Shown here: one piece after another, positions 1 to 11,328 of the stretch
Numbering within the stretch: position 1 is the stretch's first letter
Layout: every line of letters starts with the position of its first letter
DNA from: Daucus carota subsp. sativus
Taxonomy: Eukaryota; Streptophyta; Magnoliopsida; Apiales; Apiaceae
Length of the DNA stretch: 64,000 nt
NCBI RefSeq assembly: GCF_001625215.2
Contig: NC_030383.2
Coordinates: 63,478,949 to 63,542,948, forward strand
Direction of reading: 5' to 3'
Made by a program: the position numbers and the translations under genes
Notes under the pieces: generated by a model
What the model was told of the DNA's origin: nothing
Database searches by the model: none
Seen by the model: only the letters and a program-made list of their open reading frames with translations

Positions 1-534
1 TAAAAGATGTAGTTTCATAAATAATTTTATTTTTTTCTTCCAAATCAAAATTCAGCGTTTGAATTTTACACACGAAAAAAATCGCAAGAATAAGTTATGA
101 AAGTATGTTTTATAAGAATCTTAATACATGCTAAACAGTAGAAAAAACCCTAAACTAATAAAAGAGAGGTAAATAGGGAGTAATAATAACATAAAATGAT
201 GCACAATCATCGAATTAAGTTTTCCTCTCTATTTATTTATCTTGAAAATTGTAATAAGATAAAATTATTAAAATTTATGAGATAAATTTAAGAGAGATCT
301 TAGACTGAGTGGCAAAAATTTAGTTGGGTGGTAAATTTCTTAAAACACAATAAGCTGAGTGGCAAAAAAATCTATTTCCACAATAATCAAAGTGACGAAA
401 AATCAAAGTCATCTAATAAATCCAAAAAAAAATATGACCATCAGTATATTGGAATAATATTCACGCAGTTATATACGAGAATATATGGTCCACAAGCTAG
501 TGCACAATTCAAATAACACGGCAAGCATGCAGCA

Positions 535-542
535 TATAAATA
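535..542 (+). promoter_or_regulatory. TATA box of RLP copy 1
   Basis: TATAAATA lies 55 bp before the ATG at 590. The matching TATAAATA before copy 2 is at the same distance from its ATG. This supports the ATG at 590 as the start; the in-frame ATG at 485 is upstream of the TATA box. Confidence 0.6.
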
Positions 543-589
543 AGAGTGTGCAGTATGGTATTGCATTCATAACCCAGTTGAGGAAAAAT

Positions 590-3482
590 ATGGCACACTT
601 CCTAAAGCCTTCTCACCTTCTTCTCTTTCTTTTCTTTCTCTCGTTAGTTCAATCCATTCTACCAACAAGACCAGAGGGAGAAGCTCTTGTGAAATGGAAG
701 AATAGCCTAGCCCCTTCTTCTTTTCTCGACTCTTGGTCACTCACCAATCTCGATAATCTTTGCAACTGGACTGGCATTACTTGTAACTCTGCAGGTTCAG
801 TCTCTAAGATTAACCTTTATGAGAAACAACTTGATGGAATGCTGTCCGAATTTGGTTTCACTTCATTACCAAATCTAAACAGTCTCACCCTCGCATACAA
901 CTTCTTCTCGGGTCCGATACCACCAGCCATTGAGAATTTAACACAGCTTCAATATCTTGATTTGAGAAATAATTATCTAGATGGTCCCATTCCGTTCCAG
1001 GTTAGCCATCTTCAGAGCTTGCTCATCTTAAACCTGTCACAGAATGCATTGCAAGCTCCAAATTGGTCCCATTTCTCTCCCATGCCTTTCTTGCGCATCC
1101 TCAACCTCAGTTACAATCCTCTTGCGTCGAAATTCCCATATTTTATATCCAATTCTCATAGCCTGACTCACCTTAGCCTTAATTATAACGAGTTTACTGG
1201 TGATTTAGTACGTGAATCAGTATTTGCCAATCTGCATAATCTTGAAGTGCTCAGTCTTGTTGGCAATTCTTTTGAGGGGCCAATTCCGCCAGATATATTC
1301 AAGCTTTCCAAATTAAAACGTCTCTTCCTGTCAAGTAACAAATTTTCAGGTTCAATTCCCAATGACATAAGGTTACTTTGTGATCTTGAATACCTATATT
1401 TATGGAACAATTCCTTTGAAGGACCGCTTCCACTAAATATATTCAAGCTTTCAAAATTAAAACATCTTCTTCTTTGGGGTAATAAGTTTTCAGGTTCTGT
1501 TTCCAATGATATAGGTTTGCTTTCTGAGCTTGAAAGCCTCTATCTTGGCTCTAATTTTTTTGAGGGGCCGCTTCCGCCAAATGTATTCAAGCTCTCCAAA
1601 CTAAGGTTTCTTTACCTCTGGGGTAATAACTTTTCAGGTTCTGTTTCCAATGATATAGATTTGCTTTCTGAGCTTGAAGCCCTCGATCTTAACTCTAATT
1701 TTTTTGAGGGGCCGCTTCCGCCAAATTTATTCAAGCTCTCCAAACTAAAGATTCTTTCCCTTTATAAGAATAACTTTTCAGGTTTTATTTCTAAGGATAT
1801 AGGTTTGCTTTTCGAACTTGAAAGCCTCTATCTTGGCTCTAATTTTTTTGAGGGGCTGCTTCCCCCACATATATTTAGGCTGTCCAAATTAAGAGATCTG
1901 GACCTCTCAGACAATAGAAATTTATTTGAAGGAAGTATTCCTATTGGACTGGGACTCTTGACTAACCTCAGGTTCTTAGATCTACATTCCAATAATCTCG
2001 GTGGCTATATTCCATCTGACATTGGAAACCTGAAGCTACTAGTACTTCTTGATCTCAATTCTAACCAATTGACTGGACCGCTTTTAAAGATCGTCTCTAA
2101 TCTCACAAATCTTATGTTTCTTGATGTAAGTGATAATAGTCTTAGTGGAAATATTCAGAGTGACTTGTGGAAATATAACGATCATCCAACTTTGGAATAC
2201 ATCAATTTGAGTGGGAACCATTTTACGGGTATAGTTTTTCTCTATAGATCTTTTCTTTTGTCATATGTAACTAAGGTAGTAATCTGGTTATTGCAGTTTT
2301 ACCAAAGTTTCAACAATCTTGACAGGTGAGCTTCCAACAACAATTTGCAATGTCACTTCCCTTTCAATTCTTGATTTGTCAAATAATGAATTAAGTGGTG
2401 AACTTCCAAACTGTTTCGGGAATCTTGCTGATGGATTGCTTTACATTAATCTTGCTAATAATCAGTTTCGAGGAACAATACCAACTACTTTCTCCAGGAG
2501 TTGTCAGCTGACATATCTAAACATGGATAATAATGAGTTTGAAGGATTGATGCCCCCATCTTTGGCGAACTGTAAGCACTTGAAAATTCTTGATATAGGC
2601 AATAATAAAATAGGTGGTACATTTCCGTCATGGCTTTATGCACTTGGAGAGCTAGAAGTTCTTGTCTTGCGATCAAATAAACTCTATGGTACAATAAGTG
2701 GAAGGAGCACAGAAGATCCCTTCCCCAAGTTGCGGATTATGGATTTGTCCAACAATCAATTCACAGGCCATTTGCCAATTCAATACTTTAAGAATATGAA
2801 ATCAACTGATAATTTGTATCGTTTTCAGAATGTGACAGCAGTTTTTACTATCCAGTATATAGCAGCAGTCTCATTAACTGTGAAGGGAACAGAGTATGAA
2901 GTAAGAAATAATCTTCATATTTACACAATCATTGATCTGTCCTGCAACAAATTTCAGGGAGAAATTCCAAAGGTTACTGGAGAGCTTAGATGGCTTGCAC
3001 TGCTCAACTTATCTCATAATAGTCTGACAGGACATATCCCATCATTGCTGGGAAATATGAAAGAACTCCAATCTTTAGATTTGTCCTCAAATCAATTGAC
3101 AGGGGCTATTCCGCCTCAGTTAACTGCATTGACATTTCTAGAGGTCTTGAACCTCTCGAAAAACCATCTTAGTGGAGAGATTCCTCAGAAAGGACAGTTC
3201 AGCACATTCAACAATGATTCTTATCTAGGAAACTCCGCGTTATGTGTATCACCATTGACGAAGAAATGTGCAAACACAGCATCACCTCCACAAGAAGTCG
3301 GAAATGTTGATGAAGATGATGCGGGTGATGAATTGACATGGGAAGCAATCTTGATGGGATATGGATGTGGACTGATATGTGGATTGTCATCTGCATACAT
3401 TGTTCTCAAACTAGGAAAGCCTTGGTGGTTTGTGAGATATATCGAAGTACTGCAACTGAAGTTGATGAAAAGATATGCATGA
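590..3482 (+). CDS. LRR receptor-like protein (RLP), copy 1, intact
   Basis: Coding sequence join(590..2228, 2326..3482), about 931 aa. The N-terminus is a hydrophobic signal peptide (MAHFLKPSHLLLFLFFLSL), followed by an LRRNT cap with the CNWTGITC motif and a long array of plant extracellular LRRs (LxxLxLxxNxFxGxIP). The C-terminus has an acidic stretch (DEDDAGDE), one membrane helix near ILMGYGCGLICGLSSAYIVL and a short basic tail with KPWWFVRY, as in Cf/EIX-type RLPs. There is no kinase domain. The 97-bp intron begins GTATAG and ends ACAG; it joins ...NHFTG to ELPTTICN in frame. Proteins of this class sit at the plasma membrane, bind ligands and signal through partner kinases in immunity or development; the ligand here is unknown. 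Residues from about 236 on include four near-identical 48-aa double-LRR modules. Confidence 0.9.
1292..1867 (+). repeat. Intragenic 144-bp (48-aa) double-LRR module, four copies
   Basis: Four head-to-tail units start at 1292, 1436, 1580 and 1724, each beginning x-[IVL]-F-K-L-S-K-L and ending with FEG[PL]LP. A degenerate fifth unit starts at 1868 (HIFRLSKL). Each unit encodes two LRRs. Units 2 and 3 are almost identical at DNA level, which points to recent unequal exchange or gene conversion inside the reading frame. Copy 2 of the gene carries fewer full units. Confidence 0.85.
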
Positions 3483-4016
3483 AGAATGGTACTGGTTGAT
3501 CAAGACGAACTAGAAAGTTGTTGTCCTGGTAGACATTTCTGAACCATTTGTGTCCTGGCTGAATAAGTATTTGGTATTATGTAATAATCCGTTTGGTTGG
3601 GACTCAAAATGATTTCTCTTGCTTCAGGGGTATTAATATTAACCTTCCTATCTTGATCAATGTTAAATCAAATTAAATGAATGAAAAAACAAAAAGTATG
3701 CATCAAATCCGCTCCTGCTGTACCTAACAATTTAACAGCACACTTCCACACTGTTCATACCTAATTTGCGTGTAATATGAAAACTAAGAGGCATGGCTTT
3801 TGTCTTTGAGAGAACTTATTCCAAGTCTTCTTCGGAGGCCTACTGCCTCAACAACCTTTCAAAGATGTAGCAGTTGCTCGAGAGTGACATATATATTAGA
3901 TAAAGACTATGTAATAATCCACGTGACAGAAAAACCAAAGTCCAATTAGTATTATAAGTTCATAAAAAATACTATAGGATCATTAGCATTAGCATTACAT
4001 TAGCATACAGCATATA
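3483..4016. other. Intergenic spacer between RLP copies 1 and 2
   Basis: No coding sequence is seen. It contains the 3' region of copy 1 and the promoter region of copy 2. A stretch near 3810-3850 (AGTCTTCTTCGGAGG) resembles sequence after copy 2 near 7910-7930 (AGGTCTTCTGAGGA), as expected if the duplicated unit included 3' flank. Confidence 0.5.
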
Positions 4017-4024
4017 TATAAATA
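4017..4024 (+). promoter_or_regulatory. TATA box of RLP copy 2
   Basis: TATAAATA inside a TATATATAAATA run, 55 bp before the ATG at 4072, the same spacing as in copy 1. The ATG at 4030 is too close to this TATA box to be the translation start. Confidence 0.6.
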
Positions 4025-4574
4025 GAAGAATGCAGTGTGGTATTGGATTCATAATCCAATTGAGCAGAAACATGGCACACTTTGTAAAGCCTTATGACCT
4101 TCTTCTCTGTGTTTTCTTTCTCTCATCACTTGAATCCATTCTTGCAACAAGACGAGAAGGAGAAGCTCTTGTGAAATGGAAGAACAGCCTAGCCCCGTCT
4201 TCTTCTCTTGATTCTTGGTCACTCACTCATCTCGATAATCTTTGTAACTGGACTGGCATTACTTGTAACTCTGCAGGTTCAGTCTCTGACATTAACCTTT
4301 TCAACAAACAACTCACTGGAAAGCTTTTCGAGTTTGGTTTCACTTCATTTCCAAATCTCAACAATCTCACCCTCGCAGATAACTTCTTCTCTGGTCCAAT
4401 ACCATCAGCCATTGGGAATTTAACACAGCTTCAATATCTTGATTTGAGCAATAATTATCTCAATGGTTCCATTCCGTACCAGGTTAGCCATCTTCCAAGA
4501 TTACACATCTTAAACCTGTCAGAGAATGAACTGCAAGCTCCAAATTGGTCCAATTTCTCCCCCATGCCTTTTTT

Positions 4575-5301
4575 TAGGGGTGAGCATCGGGCGGTTTGGG
4601 CGGTTTGGAGGGTCTAAACCAAACCAAACCGAAATAATCGGTTTTTCAAAATCTTAATCCAAAACCAAACCATTATGTTTAAAATCCAAACCAAACCAAT
4701 CCGTTTAAAACGGTTCGGTTCGGTTTGGTTTCGGTTTAAACCGTTTTTTATATGTAAAACAAAGTTATCAACAAAATTAAATTTTAACTTAAAAAATAAG
4801 GAATGAAAAATTCAAGTTATATTTTCAATTTAATCATACTTAAAGAGGATACAAGAATATATTAGCTTGATAAATAAGTAGAGATGGAAGAAAATAAATA
4901 AAATGTATTCGCATACATTTATAAAAATATAAATAAAAAGAATTGAAACATAATACATACATCAAAATTAATATCATAAAATAGAATAAATAATATTTTT
5001 AAAGAAAATCTTTACTAGGATGCTTTTTATATGTTTAAAATTTTACAATTTTTTGTAGATTATAATTTTATTTTTAATAATACATTTTAGTACATGTATA
5101 TTAATATTTGAAACTACACATTCGGTTCGGTTCGGATTTATCGGGTGGTTTGAAGGTAAAAACCAAAACCAAACCGAAATAATTCGGTTTTTATAATTTG
5201 AAACCATAACCAAACCAAACCTTTATTAAACCGTTAAATTCGGTTTGGACGGATTGGATCGGCCGGTTTCGGGCGGTTTGGAGAATTTTTGCTCACCCCT
5301 A
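4575..5301. mobile_element. hAT-type MITE inserted in RLP copy 2
   Basis: The terminal inverted repeats are TAGGGGTGAGCA at the left and TGCTCACCCCTA at the right. An 8-bp target duplication CCTTTTTT flanks it (4567..4574 and 5302..5309). An 8-bp duplication and a TAGGG terminus are the signature of hAT elements. Sub-terminal DNA is rich in CGGTTTGG/CCAAACCG motifs in both orientations, typical of hAT transposase-binding repeats. The AT-rich core has no transposase, so it is non-autonomous. Confidence 0.92.
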
Positions 5302-6315
5302 CCTTTTTTGACCATCCTCGACCTTTATCAAAATAATCTTTTGTCAGAATTTCCAGAATTTATATCTAACTCGCGTAACCTGACGTACCTTGACCTTTCA
5401 TATAACAAGTTTACAGGCAATCTTGTGCGCGAATCAGTATTAACCAATCTAGTTGATCTCGAAACCCTTTATCTTAATGAAAATTCTTTTGGGGGGCCAT
5501 TTCCACCAGACATATTCAAACTTTCCAAGTTGAGAGTTCTTGCCCTGTTCAATAATTTTTTTGAGGGGCCGCTTCCGTCAAATATATTCAAGCTCTCTAA
5601 ACTAAGATTCCTTTTACTTTGGAGTAATAATTTTTCAGGTACTCTTCCGAATGAAATAGGTTTGCTTTCTGAGCTTGAAGACCTAGATCTTCACTCCAAT
5701 TTTTTTGAGGGGCCGCTTCCGCCAAATATATTCAAGCTCTCTAAACTAAGAACCCTTTTCCTCTGGGGTAATAACTTCTCAGGTTCTATTTCCAACGACA
5801 TCGGTTTGCTTTCTGAGCTTAAACACCTCTATCTCGACTCCAATTCTTTTGAGGGACCTTTTCCAACAAATATTTTCAAGCTTTCCAAATTAATACAACT
5901 TGGTCTCGCAAACAATACAAATTTATTTGAAGGAAGTATTCCTCCAGGACTGGGGCTCTTGACTAACCTAGAGGACTTGTCTCTTGCTTACAATAATCTT
6001 GGTGGCTATATTCCGTCTTCCATTGGAAACCTAACACTACTAGTATATCTTAATCTCGCTCGTAATAAATTGGTTGGAACACTATCAAAGACCATTTCTA
6101 ATCTCACAAATCTATGGTTTCTTGATGTACATCATAATAGTCTCTCTGGGAATATTCAGAGTGACTTCTGGAAAAACTCTACATCATTGCGTTACATTAA
6201 TTTGGCAGACAATAATTTTTCTGGGAACATTCCTAAGGAATATAATGTTCTTCCGATCCTGGATCACATCAATTTTAGGGGGAACAATTTTACAGGTATT
6301 TTTCTTTCCATATTT

Positions 6316-6446
6316 TTTCCTTCTGTTGTATTCAATTGTTTGACTTTTTGGCACAAAACTCTATAATAATTTTAACTAAAAGGTCAATGAACTTAGAAAT
6401 ATATGTCAAAAAGTCAAACGTCATTTATTTGAATTAGAGGGAGTAT
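6316..6446. mobile_element. Degenerate short MITE in the RLP copy 2 intron
   Basis: TTTGACTTTTTG (near 6339) and CAAAAAGTCAAA (near 6406) form an inverted repeat, and the right end reads GAGGGAGTA. This resembles the Stowaway-like ends elsewhere in the window. Its presence explains why this intron is about 90 bp longer than that of copy 1. The borders are approximate. Confidence 0.5.
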
Positions 6447-7639
6447 ATATTAGCTTTACCAAAATTCCAACAATCATGACAGGTGAGCTTCCACCAACAA
6501 TTTGCGATGCCACTTCCCTTTCGATTCTTGATCTGTCAAATAATGGATTAAGCGGTGCAGTTCCACATTGTTTGGGGAATCTTGCTGATAAATTGATTTC
6601 GATTAATCTTGCTAATAATCAGTTTGAAGGACCAATACCAACAAATTTCTCCAAGAGTTGTCGTCTGACGTATCTTAACATGTATAACAATCACTTTAAA
6701 GGATTGGTTCCCCAATCTTTGGCAAACTGTAAGCGCTTGCAAATTCTTGATTTTGGAAAAAATCAAATAGGTGGAACATTTCCGTCATGGCTTTTTACTC
6801 TCGGAGAGCTAGAAGTCCTGATCCTGCGATCAAACAGATTTTTCGGGAGAATAACTAGAAGGGGCATACCACACCCCTTTCCCAAGTTGCGGATTTTGGA
6901 TCTATCCAACAATCAGTTCACCGGCTATCTGCCAATTTCATACTTCAAGAATATGAAACCAAATGATAATAATTATGATTATTTCAACAACACAAACGAA
7001 GCCTATTACGTTTATCAAGTTTCTATCTCATTAAATGTGAAAGGAAGCGAGCATGAAGTGGCAAATATTCTTCATATTTACACGGCCATTGATCTGTCGT
7101 GCAACAAATTTGAAGGAAAAGTTCCAAACATTACTGGAGAGCTTAGATGGCTTGCATTGCTAAATTTATCTCATAATAGTCTTTCGGGGCCTATTCCATC
7201 ACAACTGGGAAAAATGAAAGAGCTCCAGTCTCTAGATTTGTCGTCAAATCAATTGACAGGTGTTATTCCGGATCAACTTACTAGTATGACATTTCTTGCT
7301 AGTTTGAACCTCTCAGAAAACCATCTTTCTGGGAAAATCCCTCGGAAAGGACAGTTCAGCACTTTTGGCGAAGAATCTTACTTAGGTAACTCGGCCTTGT
7401 GTGGAGTTCCTTTGACAAAGAACTGTATAGACGACGTGCCACCTTCACAAGTTGGAGATGGCGATGATGAAAATGTTGATGAAGATGATACCGTTGATGA
7501 ATTCAATTGGAAAGTGATCCTGATGGGATATGCATGTGGATTAATAGGCGGATTGTCTGCAGGATACATTGTCTTCACAGTCGGAAAGCCTTGGTGGTTT
7601 TTGAGGTACATTGAGACACTGCAGCAGAAGTTGATGTGA

Positions 7640-7984
7640 TGCGCAACTAGAAACAACCTTATCTTAGAATGAATCTGAATGTTAGCATATACTGAATTTT
7701 TTTTTTTTTTTGTAAATATGATTTCAAGTTCTCATACTAATACAAGAACCACCTGTTAAATCTTGACCATGCTCAGAGGATGCTGAATGCTGATTTAACA
7801 CTTTGCGATGCAAAGCAGGGGCGCATTAGTATTTTATATGTGTTGATAATTTGCGCAATGTTAACAGGGATAGGTCTTCTTCTCTCCCATGTCTTCGACA
7901 GACTCTTTCCAGGTCTTCTGAGGACCCATCGGCTCAAATTAGTCCATCGTGAATTATGATCTGAGAGCTATCTGTACACTATTT
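7640..7984. other. Spacer after RLP copy 2
   Basis: No gene is seen. It holds the 3' region of copy 2 including a run of about 15 T near 7697, and sequence resembling the 3' flank of copy 1. Confidence 0.4.
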
Positions 7985-8709
7985 TCAGGTCTTCTGTCTC
8001 GTTAACTATGAAAGGAAGAAATCATGAAGTGCATAAAATTCTTCATATTTACACAATTGATCTATCATGCAACAAATTTTGAGGAGAAATTTCAGAGGTT
8101 ACCGGAGAGCTTAAATGGCTTGCATTGCTCAATCTATCTCATAATGATCTTACTAGACATCTCCCCGTTGCTCGCCGTTAGAAAACAGGGATTATTCACT
8201 CGTCCGCCGCACCGCGAACTCATTCTTAGGTGCTCGGAGATTTTTGAGGATTCTTGTTAATTATTAATTTTGTGATTTTGTTGAATACTCTATCACTTAA
8301 TAATGTAATAATTGTCTTATTAAATAATTATATTAAAAAAAATAATTATATTTTATATTGTTAAGGATATTGAATTATTTATTTGATTATTTGGTTTAAA
8401 TATATATGTAACTCTTGAAATACATTCATAATATATATTTTTAACACGTTAATATTTACTGAATCCCTCGCATCTGAATCCCAATATTTTTAAATTTGAC
8501 GGATTCTCATATCCATGTACCGTGCACTACCAGACCTTCAACCGCACTCATTCTTCCTAGCTGCTCGGAAATCGATTGACGGAGGCTATTCCACACCAGT
8601 TAGGCAGTTAACTAGATTGACATTTCTAGAGGACTTGAATTTCTCGGAGAATAATCTTACCGGGAAAATACCGCAAAAAGGAAAAATCAGCACTTTCGAG
8701 AATATATGA
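7985..8709 (+). pseudogene. RLP copy 3, fragments of the C-terminal half
   Basis: 7985..8165 matches the part of copies 1 and 2 coding for the last LRRs (compare NLHIYTIIDLSCNKFQGEI in copy 1), with frameshifts and an in-frame TGA (ACAAATTTTGA). 8570..8709 matches the segment beginning at TGAIPPQLTALTFLEVLNLS, but stops at TGA after the QFST-like motif and lacks the membrane helix. Between them, about 405 bp (8166..8569) is unrelated and replaces about 75 bp of LRR sequence. This is a dead third member of the tandem family. Confidence 0.8.
8166..8569. repeat. Unidentified insertion in RLP copy 3
   Basis: AT-rich core with GC-richer ends. Similar phrases occur near both ends, such as GAACTCATTCTTAGGTGCTCGGA near 8216 and GCACTCATTCTTCCTAGCTGCTCGGA near 8543, which suggests a direct repeat. 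I could not define terminal inverted repeats or a target duplication. Confidence 0.4.
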
Positions 8710-9625
8710 GTCAGTATGGTTCACCTGTCTAGACCAAAAATGTCATCTGAGATTCTTATGTTTTTTAGCTATATATGAGTGGAAGAAAAATGTTGAGTCG
8801 AGGTTAATCGAATAGGGCGAGCCGGCTCATTATAATTTAATTGAGACAAAACCTCTGCGGAGTTCGACTCCTTCAATTAAACGGCTATGAAATCTCGTTA
8901 AAGTCCGCCTTGTATATAAACTCAAGCCAGGTCGAGTTTTATTGAACAAATTTCAGCTCAAACCAGTCGCGAGCAGCCCAGCTTAAGTTCGAGGCCTGCT
9001 CATTTGTCTTCGAGTCTTGGACGAGATTTGAACCATCAACTCCTTCCAAAAAAAGTAGGTGATACCTCCTGCTTTAAAACAGATAAAATAAGAATATTAC
9101 ACTGACAAAAATGCAGTAACATGTTTAATTTAAATTCAAATTATTTTTAAAATCCAAATCCAATCAGGTTTCAAATATCAAATTCAAATCCAAATTCACG
9201 GGTTTCAAATCGAGTTCAGGTTTGTTTGGGTTTATCCACAACCCGAATCCAGAAATGTAAGTAGTATTGTAAAAATATTATTTTTTATTTTTTCACCTTT
9301 GAATTTCATTATATTTAAAACTAGACTACACACATTCACACTTTATCTATCTATATTATAAACACAATTTAGTATATTTAAAATTGAAAAAAAGTATATT
9401 AGTATACTACATACATACATATTTGGATATTTGGAAAAATTTTCGGGTTTTAGGTTCGGATCGGATTTGAATTTCGAGTCCGATTTTGATACGGAATACC
9501 TAATATCCAAATTCAAACTCGTTCGGGTCTAAAAATAGAATTCAAATCCAAATCCAAAATATTATGTTCGCTAAAATTCATTCGGGTCGAAGTCGAGTAT
9601 CCATTTGGATCGGATTTTTCTGTCA
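8710..9625. repeat. Repeat-derived DNA, hAT-like remnant at right
   Basis: No coding sequence. From about 9130 the DNA is a mesh of AAATCCAAATC, TTCGGGT and CGGATTTGAAT motifs in both orientations, typical of the sub-terminal repeats of hAT MITEs. Its right end, taking out the TRIM, reads TGTCATCCCTA, the complement of a TAGGGATGACA terminus. I could not find the left terminus. The GAGTCGAGGTTAATCG/GAGCCGGCTC region near 8795-9000 is another old repeat. Confidence 0.5.
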
Positions 9626-9630
9626 TCCCT

Positions 9631-10316
9631 TGTGACAACCCGGGTCAAATCCCGAGCCTTTTTCGAAAATCGGGTCAAGTCCCGAAATCCGAATCCGAAA
9701 ATAAGCCTAAATATACTGACCCAACTGCAACAACTTGGGTAATCCACAAGCCCACCACAGGCCCCCAAAAGATCATGATTTGTTGGTGCAATTAGTAGTA
9801 GTACTTATGCTTATAAACTGAACTAAAGTCCTCACACTTCCCGATGTGGGACTGGGGTGTTACAAACTCCCCCACTTAAATTCCTGACGTCCTCGTCAGG
9901 CCGAAACGGATAGCCCATAGGCCCAGATCGAACCTCTCTAGCCATTGTGGGATAATACCGGCTGGCTTCGTGTCCCCGCCTCCGGATCTCTGTCCATTGC
10001 GGGATAATACCACCAGCCTTCGTGTCCCCACCTCCGGCAACTTGACGAATTAAGCTTTCGAGAGCCTGCTCTGAATACCATATGTGACAACCCGGGTCAA
10101 ATCCCGAGCCTTTTTCGAAAATCGGATCAAGTCCCGAAATCCGAATCCGAAAATAAGCCTAAATATACTGGCCCAACTGCAACAACTTGGGTAATCCACA
10201 AGCCCACCACAGGCCCCCAAAAGATCATGATTTGTTGGTGCAATTAGTAGTAGTACTTATGCTTATAAACTGAACTAAAGTCCTCACACTTCCCGAGGTG
10301 GGACTGGGGTGTTACA
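9631..10316 (-). mobile_element. TRIM (terminal-repeat retrotransposon in miniature), complete
   Basis: Two 234-bp direct repeats (9631..9864 and 10083..10316) start TGTGACAACC and end GGTGTTACA, so they are TG...CA-bounded LTRs. A 5-bp target duplication TCCCT flanks it (9626..9630 and 10317..10321). On the minus strand the first LTR is followed two bases later by TGGTATTCAGAGCAGG, close to the initiator-Met tRNA primer site TGGTATCAGAGC. A polypurine tract GTGGGGGAG precedes the other LTR. The element therefore reads right to left. The 218-bp inside has no coding sequence. The two LTRs differ at only a few positions, so the insertion is fairly young. Confidence 0.93.
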
Positions 10317-10321
10317 TCCCT

Positions 10322-11209
10322 ACCAGGTCTCAAACCAATAAATTTTGCAAATGGTCTGCACAAACGCAGTTACCGGCCCATTTCCTTTTGAAGCCCATGA
10401 CCAATTATTTGTTCTGTATATTTTTCAATCCAACCAAACCCAAACGCAAACACCAGAATTAATAAATTCCTTTCACATGTAATTTTGTAATGGGCCCTAC
10501 ATTACAAAAATACTGTAGTATCCCACTATCCCTGACCCTACATGTTTTCTCAATAATTTTAATAAATATATTAAACAGATATTGAACAGTTACAAAAATA
10601 TAACGTATGTTTTTCAAATAAGTAACGTATGGTTTCCTAGAGATAAAGTTTGACTTATATTGACAAGATAACGCTTGAATTTAATTTTTTTTAAAAAAAC
10701 TAATATAAAATCTAAATTAAATCTTCTTCTTAAATGAGAATCCAGAAAAATCTCAAAAATTCACAACTACATCAATAAAATATAATATCCAACATTAAAT
10801 AAAAATCTTTCAATATCCATTTTTTGTGTAATTTTCAACCAATCTGCTCTAATTATTTCGTCACCTTTTAAAATTTTAAATTTTAAATATTCAAAACAAT
10901 TACCCTAACCGCCAACCACCATAGAATTATAAAATCTTAAAATTAAATGCTAATAAGATTATCAGTGTTACTCACCTAAACCAAAACGGTTACAAAATCT
11001 AACGGCAATATTATAAACTTTTAAAAATTAAATTTTTAATTAATTTGGCAAGTGGTATTCATATAGAACAAAACAGTTACAAAATCAAACTGCAAATTAT
11101 AAAATCTTGAAATTATATTTAATAAGATTTAGCACGTGGGTCCCACACAATCAGAAAATAATATGAACACGAAATCTTGCTCTATTAAATACACACACCT
11201 GTACATACA
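10322..11209. other. Intergenic and upstream region of the Cys-rich protein gene
   Basis: AT-rich DNA with no open reading frame I can support. The motif CAAAACGGTTACAAAATC and variants recur near 10981 and 11071, suggesting a small old duplication. Confidence 0.3.
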
Positions 11210-11217
11210 TATATAAA
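11210..11217 (+). promoter_or_regulatory. TATA box of the Cys-rich protein gene
   Basis: TATATAAA, followed about 70 bp later by a CT-rich tract (11281-11315) typical of plant 5' leaders. This implies a leader of about 310 nt before the ATG at 11552. Confidence 0.5.
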
Positions 11218-11328
11218 CACCCACCGCCTCTTCAACTTTCCAACATCAAAACCCTCGTAATTCAATTGGGTTTCTGCTGTTATTCTCCCCTCTCTCCTCT
11301 CTCTCCTCTCTCTCGCCGAGATTTTTAT

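Larger units (their letters stand above)
4072..7639 (+). pseudogene. LRR receptor-like protein, copy 2, disrupted by a MITE
   Basis: Paralogue of copy 1 with the same layout: signal peptide (MAHFVKPYDLLLCVFFLSS), LRRNT, LRR array, acidic stretch, membrane helix and KPWWFLRY tail. The gene pieces are 4072..4574, 5310..6295 and 6483..7639. The reading frame is cut after PMPF by a 727-bp hAT-type element that brings in a stop (TAA at 4615-4617). The frame resumes in the same phase after the element, because the net insertion is 735 bp, a multiple of three. The second break is a normal intron, 6296..6482 (GTATTT...ACAG), at the same position as the copy 1 intron but 187 bp long. No other frameshift was noticed, so loss of function looks recent. 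Unless the element is spliced out, only a truncated secreted protein of about 180 residues could be made. Confidence 0.85.

Noticed and set aside
485..589. Longer N-terminus for RLP copy 1 from the ATG at 485
   Set aside because: It lies upstream of the TATA box, adds 35 residues before a good signal peptide, and has no counterpart in copy 2.
1183..1506. 107-aa minus-strand open frame in the LRR region
   Set aside because: A shadow of the repetitive LRR coding sequence; no independent support.
8855..8875. tRNA-like box B (GAGTTCGACTCC)
   Set aside because: No box A at the right distance and no cloverleaf; it lies in repeat-derived DNA.
9631..10316. Cassandra-type TRIM carrying a 5S rRNA sequence
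   Set aside because: The LTRs show no 5S rRNA promoter motifs that I can recognise.
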